Shown: positions 56,229 through 64,000 of the stretch, piece by piece | Position numbering within the stretch: position 1 is the stretch's first letter | Layout of the letters: the number at the start of each line of letters is the position of its first letter | Assembly: GCA_025435555.1 (NCBI GenBank) | Contig: JAIWWG010000015.1 | Location: 186,001 to 250,000 of the forward strand | Source: Chytriomyces cf. hyalinus JEL632 | Taxonomy: Eukaryota > Chytridiomycota > Chytridiomycetes > Chytridiales > Chytriomycetaceae | Length of the DNA: 64,000 nucleotides | Reading direction: 5' to 3' | Made by a program: the position numbers and the translations under genes | Notes under the pieces: model-generated | The model's input: the letters and a program-made list of their open reading frames with translations, nothing else | Databases searched by the model: none | Told to the model about the DNA's origin: nothing

Positions 56229-59139
56229 ATGACTGAACGATACTGGCCACTACGACGCTTCAGCGACCGCAGAGACAACATCTGGATAGCAAGGGACCTC
56301 GAAACGGACGAAGAAGTTGTGCTCAAACTCACCGACATTGAGACAGACCCGTCCTATGCCACCAAGAATGATCAAACCAACTTGGAAGCACACGCCCAGC
56401 GGGACTTATCGGAACTGAATCCGTTCCGCATCGTCAACTACAAGTACGTGGGTTCTGGGTGCATGCGTTAACGCTTGTGTCTGATCAATTAATGCGCCGC
56501 CCCACACACACACCTGCAATCACAATCTATCCAGATCATTCTATCGCAACAGTGAAAGTCAATTCGTTCTTGCCATGGAAAAGGCGCAGTGCTCTCTGGC
56601 AGATGCGCTCTTTGTGCGACCGAGACTGACCGAATCCGAAGCAAAAGAAGTGATCCGATGTGTTCTGGAGGCCCTTGTCACATGCCACTCCAAATACATT
56701 GTCCACAGAGACGTGAAGCCGGAAAACTTGTTTCTGTTTTCCGATCATTTGGATTCCCTGAAACTCGGCGATTTCGGCATCTGCGCGGAAGATAACGGAT
56801 ATTCAAGTTGCGGTGGAATGAAAGGTTGGCTCCGGGTTCTGCTTACCGCAACTTACTGCATTCGATCCTGAAACATTTTTCTGCAATCAGGAACGAAGGG
56901 ATATATGGCTCCAGAGGTGCTGAGTAAAAAGCAATATGGGAGGGCTGTCGATATTTGGGCGACTGGTGCAACAACCTATCAACTTTTGTACGGTTCTTTG
57001 CCATATCCGGTGAACACGCCGAAAGTTGGGATGTTCACGGCGAAACCAAAAGTGCAATTTCCAGTCACCTTCAACATCTCGAAAGAAGGTTCGCACCTCT
57101 CTCAACAAATTTAAATACCACCTAATGCAAGAATAACGAACGAAATCTTAACAATCTGCAAACTCTCCCCAGGAATCGAATTCATTCAGCTGTTGCTTTC
57201 AGACGACCCAGATGACAGACCTTCTGCATCAAAAGCTCTGCAACACCCATGGTTCAATGCCCCCACACCTGCTATCCGCGATGAGGTGGCTGCGAAAATT
57301 GTCGGTGCAAATCCATATGGCGTCGCCCCAATCATCATGCCAACTGCAGCCACCACCCGAACATCACAACAGGCTCCTATCGCTGCCGCCGCTGGCGCTC
57401 TTTCTGCCGCACCAGCACCCGCCGCCGAAGCCAAACCGACCCCGGAAACACTTCACGGATTCAAGGACTGGATCCGACTGATTCCAGTAGCAGGGCCAGC
57501 ATATTTTGTGCACCTCCCTTCACGAAAAACTCAGTGGGAACACCCTGTGGAGACTGGAGTCGCTCCCGATAATGTCGCAAGTATTGCGAACCCTTCAGCC
57601 GGCGTTGTGGAGAAATCAGAGACATCTGAGAAATCTGAGAAATCGAACGCATCCGTCCTGAGTGCGAGTTTCATTCCTGCGACGACGGCGCATGAAGACG
57701 ATGAAGATGAGGTGCCTTTAATCCGAAGAGGCAAGCAGTCAAGCCAGCTAAGCGTGCACGATGAAGGTGCGACCGTGAAACAACATGCGCATGTGCATTT
57801 TTCCGAGCAACAGCTCGTGATTCCTCCTTCTGCAGCGGGGTACGATAGTATCAGTGATAATGGCGCGTCGCCTGACCCGACAGCTGCGGACATGAATCCA
57901 TCAAGGCCTGGAAGTGATCTTGTTTTGGGTGATAGCGAGACATTATCCACGGATTTCAAGTCGGAACAGCTGACGGTGGAAAATTCTGCTGCTGAGCAGG
58001 TAGTCTCTGCAGAAGTGTTGGATCGGCTGGACGATATTTACATGCCTCCACCGAATGCCGATAATATCATGACTTTTGAGTGGGAAAAAAACGACTCTCT
58101 TACGCATGATAGTGAAGTTGTGGTGCCACATGAAATTGTGGGTGAAGGGCTTGTTGTGGGCGCCTTTGAGGATTTTCATTTGGACGACCTTCCCGGCCGC
58201 TTTGATTCCCTTAGAGCCGAACTTACCATCAGCCGTCTTCCAGACGAAAAGGTTGCCACGCGCGAAGAACCTGCAGAAACTGGAGAAGGATTTGTTGAGT
58301 CTGATGTGGGGCCGGAACTGGAGGAATGGAGAATGGTGGCTGTTCCTGCGAATACCACGTATGTTCCATTTTGATGCGCTCACCCTTTTATTAGCAATCC
58401 GGAAATGGCCGTTTGGATAAAGCGACCAACTCATTTTCATAGATACTACTACAATGTCCGAACAAAATCATCGCAATGGCAACACCCTCGATCAACGTCT
58501 GCACCTGCAAATTTACCCCCGAGTCCACCAGTTCCGCCATATTCTTCAAATTCAGATCCCATCGCGTTGGATTTAGTCATGAGTCCCACTCGCGAGGAAG
58601 CACCCCCACTCCCTCCACCCAAAGAATCCTCGAGGAACATGTTGTCGCCAACGAAGCAAAGAAGTGTGACAGTCAAGAAAACGAACTCAAGTATTCCGGC
58701 AACAAGTGCATTCCAACCACGCGTTTCAAGCGCCCCTGCGGCGTTGGCTGCACGCAACAGCAAATCCACAGCCCCCGTCAAAACCGGATCAACCTCACAA
58801 TTAGCAACAACTCCAACGACAAGAAAATCCACGCTGACTTCAACCCTCAACAAAGTACCTTCTCCTCCGCCCCGAGGATCCCCTACACGATTGTTGAGCA
58901 GCGCAAGTTCGGGTTTGAATGGAAAACGAACGTCTTCTCCTCTTCCGGCCTCTTCCAGTCGGACACCTGTGGCTTCAGGCAGGAGCAGCACCAACAGCAG
59001 TCCTCTTTCACCCACACAGACGAGCCCCACCACGAATTCGAGTCGCGCGAAAACGAAAATCGAAGCTGCTCAAGTGGGACTCAAGAATGTCATGGATAAA
59101 GCAGGCACCGTGGCCAAATCTATCATCCCCAAATCATGA
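56229..59139 (+). CDS. Ser/Thr protein kinase with two C-terminal WW domains
   Basis: Exons 56229-56443, 56535-56824, 56891-57088, 57173-58358, 58395-59139, 877 residues. The kinase domain is at about 5-262: VLKL (Lys33), HRDVKPEN (Asp131), DFG (151-153), GYMAPE, VDIWATGATTYQLL. The usual glycine-rich loop is absent; the same place reads FSDRRDNIWIA without a Gly. WW1 at 333-360 (DWIRLI...YFVH...TQWEHP; W334, W356, P359) and WW2 at 636-662 (VWIKRP...YYYN...SQWQHP; W637, W658, P661). WW2 is split by a 36-base intron (58359-58394), which must be removed to form it. The C-terminus is Ser/Thr/Pro-rich. No known family name. Confidence 0.82.
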
Positions 59140-59666
59140 GAAAAAAAAATAGCGTGAACGCGTTTTTGTCGTTTTTCTTTTTCCCGGTTTTTTTTTTTTT
59201 TTTGTTCAAAATATAAAAGTTATTGGAGGTCATGATCGCAGTTTCATAGAAGCCATTTTTTTGGTGTTTTGTTTTTGCACATCAAGACAGGCACAAAACT
59301 CCTCCAAATTCAAATGAACAAGAATACTCCTCCTTGGAAGCACAGATATGAGATCCACATTGCTTGCGAACTGATACGAAAAGAAGGGGAACAAAAAAAG
59401 GACAGGGTTGGTGCTGGTGTAAACATCTATCAACGGAGCAAGTGAGCACAACGGTGTCGCGAGAATGAGAAAAAGTCACGGGTTGAAAGAAGAAGGCCGC
59501 GCGCAATAAAATAGATAGCTGGTAGGATGAGGTCATTTGGAATCGAAAGGGTGAGTGAGGAAAAAAGGAGAAAAAAAAAAGAAGGGGTGAAGAATCCCTT
59601 CGCTTAAAAAACAAACTTCGAAATTTGCTCCCTTGACTTTTTTTTTTTTTTTTGGTCAACTGCGGC
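59140..59666. other. Convergent 3' region with homopolymer tracts
   Basis: T- and A-rich tracts and no supported gene between the kinase and phosphatase 2. Confidence 0.5.
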
Positions 59667-61085
59667 TTAAAACATGGGTTCGTCCTCATCCATTTCTGCG
59701 CCCAAGATGGCACGCACATCTGGGACAGTGTTCAGCTCAAACAGGAAGGGGACCAAGTCGAGCAGTTCCTCGTCATTCACGTCATCAAACCAAGAGGTGC
59801 ACGGAATCGCATTCGAGGGATGGAATAAATACGCGGCTGGAGAGTTGTCGATAATGATGGTTGAATCCATTGGACGCCCAAGAAGACTGAGGTCCTATTT
59901 AATAAAAACGAAGAAAATTTTAGGAAACCACGTCCGATCGGAAAGAAAGGAGAACAGGACTAACCTTGACATAGTTTCCTTGGTAGTATGTGCAGTGCTC
60001 GCGAAAGAGCCGGTGCTGAATCACGCGCTTTGTGTCGAGCATGTCCAGCACTGGGTTCGCGTAGTTGCTCAGCGACGCTGTGAACACCATGACTTCGTAT
60101 TCATCCCCGAGTCGCTCAAGAAACTGGTCCACGTGCGGCCGCTTCAGCACATACACGTTGTGGTATTCTCCGTCAATGTCAATGGGGATGATAAAGTCTG
60201 CGTTCGGAACGGGTCTGAACGAGCTGCATACGAGCGTTTCATCCAAGTCTAAAACCAGGCACTTTTTGCCCCGACTCTTTTCGCTTTGCTCAGGGAGGAG
60301 GTACTACAAGCAGCAAAGGCAACAGAAGTGAAAAGGGATGTCAGCATGTTTTTTTTTTTTTTTTTTTAGGTTCAGTGGAGTTGAACATGACATCGTACCG
60401 GAATGCCAACGGAGTGGACAGAAAGCTCCTCAGCGAGAGGCACTTCGTCCACTTGTGGGACTTCATCAATGTGTTGCTCTTCGCTGGCGGTCTCATCCGA
60501 CGGCACTGAATTCATTGGATCCATGTACGACACTTCGTCTGGCACCAACGATTTCGTCTCTACAGGCACCAAGATATCCACGACAGCGTCCGCATCTTCA
60601 GCCTTTTTGTAACCATCATGGGACCGCCGTTTGGTGGATCCGCATGGCTTCAGAATTCGAGAGAATAGGATCCGCAGTTTTTGAGTGAACCGTTTAAACG
60701 AAGAAGTTTTAAGGGCCTTGGAGGACACGGCGGCAGATGGGACTGAAGTGACTTTGGTTGCGTTGTAAATACGCTTGCGCTTGTAAGGGGAGGTTGGGGG
60801 TGGGTTGATTGGTTGGGCAGCCTTTGTGATGATCGTGGAGGGGTCAAACGCTTTTGCGGGCTGCGAAGGGTCAAATGGTTTGACGGTGTTTGTTGCGTGG
60901 TCCACGTCCTGCTCTAGCTCGAGGATATCGAGGCGCACCTCAAGCTCGGCAAGTATCTCATGCTCGAGGGAGAGAGAGAGCTTCTTGGTTGTTGGGGAAG
61001 GCTGCTTCAGAGAGAGCGAGTGTGCGTCGCTGCCCCTGAGCGTCTCGTCGCCCGTGGAGACGGAGGCGACGTCTATGCTTGTCAT
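59667..61085 (-). CDS. FCP1/SCP-like (NIF family) phosphatase 2
   Basis: Minus-strand exons 60399-61085, 59965-60303, 59667-59894, 417 residues. Catalytic DLDETLVCS (Asp248, Asp250), [41 protein letters not shown]. Intron positions and the sizes of exons 2 and 3 equal those of phosphatase 1 (54.5 kb), so the two are duplicates. The N-terminal 229 residues differ completely and are disordered. Intron 1 holds a T-tract. Orientation is opposite to phosphatase 1, with the kinase gene between. Confidence 0.92.
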
Positions 61086-61295
61086 TGGGGTGGTTGGTTT
61101 GGGTTGTCACGGTGTTGTCCAACGAGTGATAATTCTGATGTGATTAACTCAAGCCCAATTTCGCATTTTTATTAGTCAAGTAAACAAACAGCGACGCCAT
61201 CGTCAAATATCCAAAGCATAGCATGCATGCATCCCGAGAGCGTGTCCGAGCGAGAAAGACGCTGTGCGAGAGAGAGAGCGGGAGAGGGAGAGCCA

Positions 61296-63085
61296 TCACT
61301 CGCCATCGTTCAACATGTACAACACCTCATGCAATCTCTTCCAGATATCCTCACTCATCCCTGCTCCAGCTGCACCATCCACTCCTATTCCAACAATTGA
61401 ACTTTCAAATCGCTTCACTGCCCGCCGAGCTTCTTCTCCACCTCGAGTTATCCCTTCCACAAGAACCCGACATGCTTTCATACACAGCGGGTCAAACTGC
61501 GCAACAGCTTGTGCGGAAGCAGCTGCCACGCTAGTCTGTGGGCGGCGCATCAAACTCAAGAGCAACGGAACTAGTCGTGGGACTCGCCCCAAACTACTGT
61601 ATCGACGACGAATTCCTCTCGCGCTCAACTGCTGCCTGGATGTTTGCCGTAATATGGCTGATGTGGGTGTTGGGATCGACTTTGCAACTGCTTCCTCCTT
61701 CAGCAGTTGCTTCGGCGGCTCTCCGGGTGCTCCATCCAAAATGAGAACAAGGTAGTATAGGCATGTTAGGGCAAGCTCCCAGGAAATCACGTCATCCACT
61801 GTCGCAACAATCACAAACCCACCGCATGACGGCAACATATCAACGCAAATGTGCAATAACGATTCGATCCCTTCGCATTCGCTCAATAAGTCAGCGTTCC
61901 CCAAATCAACCGTCAGCTTGGACAATCCTTCCAGAATAAAATGAGGGGAAAGATCGTCGCCAATGTATGGGCAAGGACTTGACCATGTGAAGCCGTTGCA
62001 AGGTGTGGAAATGTAGAATGCATGCGTTTCGAGAGTGTCACGGATAATATTCAAACAAGTTTGAGCGGTGGTGACGTTAGGTAGCCGACTTTGAGCGCTC
62101 ATGTTGACGAGGTTGGCAAATGCAAGGCGCCGGAGTTCAAGGCAGAGAGTCGGCGCCTCATAAAACAAAATCTCTTCCGTGTCCGGATCATTCAGTGAAG
62201 AGTACGACGGGGTTGACGTTTCAGTGAGCGTTGGGCAGTCTATCCTGAATACGTCTGCATCATTCTCTCCTTCATCTTCGTCTTGCGAAACGCATTCAAG
62301 TGGTGACACCGCAAATATGCCGAATAAAACATCCGGAAAATCAATGTGCGTCGCTAAGAATTTTTGATTTGGTTCGAGGGTCACAGTCAGGTTCCGAAAG
62401 ACGCTCAATAAAGCAATTAGCCGTTCCATCAGCCCTTTTCTGGCATCAGGCCGTGAGCTTTTGAGCCCAGTCGCTTTGCCGACAGAGAGGCTGGATGACT
62501 TCGCTTCCAGATGCATGAGAGTTTTGAGGGGTATAATATCGCTCTCTTTTGCGGAGGGGAAGAGTTTTGCTTTTGGCAGGAGAGATTGAAGCTCCAAATG
62601 CGTTTTTTTGAAAAGTCCGACCAAGGCATGACCGAGAGGAGGAAAGTCTGGCAGCTTGAGCACGACTTCCCGATCATGCGACAAAATGGTGAGAATATTG
62701 ATGGCACTTGTGACATCAATCGGGGTATCGGATTGGAGAGACATGGAGACATTGTACAAATCAACGGCCCCTGAGATTACATGAAAAATGATTGAATATC
62801 GGAAATGAGAGCTAGTCAGTATTCATTCACTCACCCAGTTGGGATTTGATCATCTTTTTAGGTTTGGGAGCCAAAGCCACAACTTTATCCACGTCCAGTC
62901 CTCCATAGTGTTTTCCTCTGCTTGCAGTCAAAGACTGAGTTTGATACTGTAGCTGAATTTGTTGTTGCACCTGCGATAACTGTTGCTGCTCTGCCAGTGC
63001 CCAGGAATGGATCGCCATTTTTTGAGAATGTGTTCCAAAGCCATGATGGGACTGTTTGGATTCGATGTCACTTTGCAGCGTTTGC

Positions 63086-63124
<39 letters not shown>

Positions 63125-64000
63125 TGTTGCTGCAATTGTTGTTGTTGTTGCAACTGCGCTTGCACTTGCGCCTGCACTTGAGCCTGCACTTGCGCTTGCA
63201 CTTGCTGTTGCTGCTGCTGCTGTTGCTGCTGCTGTTGAAGTTGCTGTTGCTGCTGCATCAAGTGAAGCTGCTGCTGTTGCTGCTGCTGGAATGACCCCTT
63301 CGCTTGCGGCAATTGTTGCTGCAAACCAGCAGTAGCAGTAAACGTTTTCATTGGAGTGGCAGTGGGGACAGGTACACGCGCTGCAGCGGCCGCCTGCAGC
63401 ATATTAGCAGCTGCAGCTGCGCCGGTCTTTGCCATGGCCATGGGCACGCCAGGAGTGGCTGCAGGTGGTTTCGGCACAGCAGCAGTCACGGCAGCCGTTT
63501 GAGCTGATGTTGATGCAGTTAAGGCGGGCGCAGCGGCCACCTGCGGAGTGCTCCAAGGGGCAGGTGGTTTAACGGAAGTGTCTATTTCAGGCTCTGGCCC
63601 TAATGACAGGGACGCATGGAAAGCGCTGATCAGCAAACAGAAACGACGACCATAGAAAAAAAAATTACCCAATATTCCTGGTGGTATGAACCGAGGATTG
63701 GCGCCTTTATAATCTTGAGCATGAGGATATAATTCTTTTTCCAGGACCAGAAGATTCTGTTGGTAGTATTTTCGCAACGCTGTAGGAGCTGAAACAGGTT
63801 GCAATATTTGCATTCGGTCGGTGATCTCTTTCCATTTTCTTTCCACCTGGGCCTATCAAACAAACAGATGGAAAGATAAAACCAGGAGTAAAAGCATCAA
63901 AGAAGTGGAGTGCATTAGTCAAAGACGTGGCAGAACCAAACGACTGAAAACAACGTGAAAACGCTCTTACAAGCTCAAATCCCCCGTAGTCCAATACAAT
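61296..64000 (-). CDS. ARID-domain SWI/SNF subunit (SWI1/BAF250-like), 5' end beyond the window
   Basis: Minus-strand exons 63971-64000 (partial), 63669-63852, 62835-63599, 61296-62770, all joints in phase, at least 817 residues. The first two exons give the C-terminal half of an ARID: DYGGFELAQVERKWKEITDRM, then LRKYYQQNLLVLEKELYP, the core of DNA-binding ARID folds. A long Gln/Ala-rich part follows (including runs of Gln), and the last exon is an ordered helical region with FRNLTVTLEPNQKFLATH, like the BAF250 C-terminal domain that scaffolds the complex. Known role: SWI/SNF chromatin remodelling. The gene continues right of 64000. Confidence 0.75.
63080..63290 (-). repeat. Gln-coding CAG/CAA repeat with QAQV insert
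   Basis: Runs of Gln codons (mixed CAG and CAA) in the ARID gene, with a central tract of repeated QAQV codons. Several runs exceed ten Gln. Confidence 0.9.

Noticed and set aside
55989-56236. Mitochondrial-presequence-like ORF upstream of the kinase
   Set aside because: Cannot be spliced in frame to the kinase and overlaps its start; probably chance.

Overview
The window is nuclear DNA of a filamentous or zoosporic fungus: dense genes on both strands, most split by short GT-AG introns (about 36 to 120 bases, typically near 60), AATAAA-type poly(A) signals, unspaced tRNA genes with oligo-T ends, and fungal markers such as a sphingolipid C9-methyltransferase and GPI-type Cys-rich surface proteins. 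A KICS2-like (KICSTOR) gene, claudin-like tetraspan genes and small haloperoxidases suggest an early-diverging lineage (a chytrid is my best guess, inferred and not proven). All exon models below were joined by hand from splice consensus, reading phase and family similarity.

Left part (1-16.5 kb): a PH/Sec7-like protein, a multiply broken mitochondrial-carrier pseudogene, a secreted heme-thiolate peroxidase, a PKA-like AGC kinase (minus) head to head with a CBM9-like carbohydrate-binding protein, a two-TM protein with a PPEY tail, a long protein ending in a RhoGAP-like region, and ribosomal protein uS11 (RPS14).

Middle (17-36 kb): two adjacent Cys-rich secreted proteins (one with Gly/Pro collagen-like repeats, one truncated), tRNA-Asn, a transglutaminase-like protein, a probable mitochondrial protein, an F-box/LRR protein, a run of four minus-strand genes for mostly disordered proteins, the sphingolipid methyltransferase, a small Ser-rich ORF and tRNA-Pro.

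Right part (36.9-64 kb): two F-box/WD40 SCF receptors head to head (one with C-terminal ubiquitin-interacting motifs), a calcineurin-B-homologous EF-hand protein, a Cys-rich GPI protein, a claudin-like tetraspan gene beside its own decayed copy, another Cys-rich GPI gene carrying a one-base frameshift, the KICS2-like gene, two tandem homeobox genes, a wax-synthase-type acyltransferase, two paralogous FCP1/SCP-type phosphatases in opposite orientation flanking a Ser/Thr kinase with two WW domains, and an ARID (SWI1/BAF250-like) SWI/SNF subunit that runs off the right edge.

There is no obvious biosynthetic cluster. The connecting themes are nutrient and growth signalling (PKA-like kinase, KICS2-like, SCF receptors, CHP-like EF-hand), cell-surface proteins, and local duplication followed by decay.
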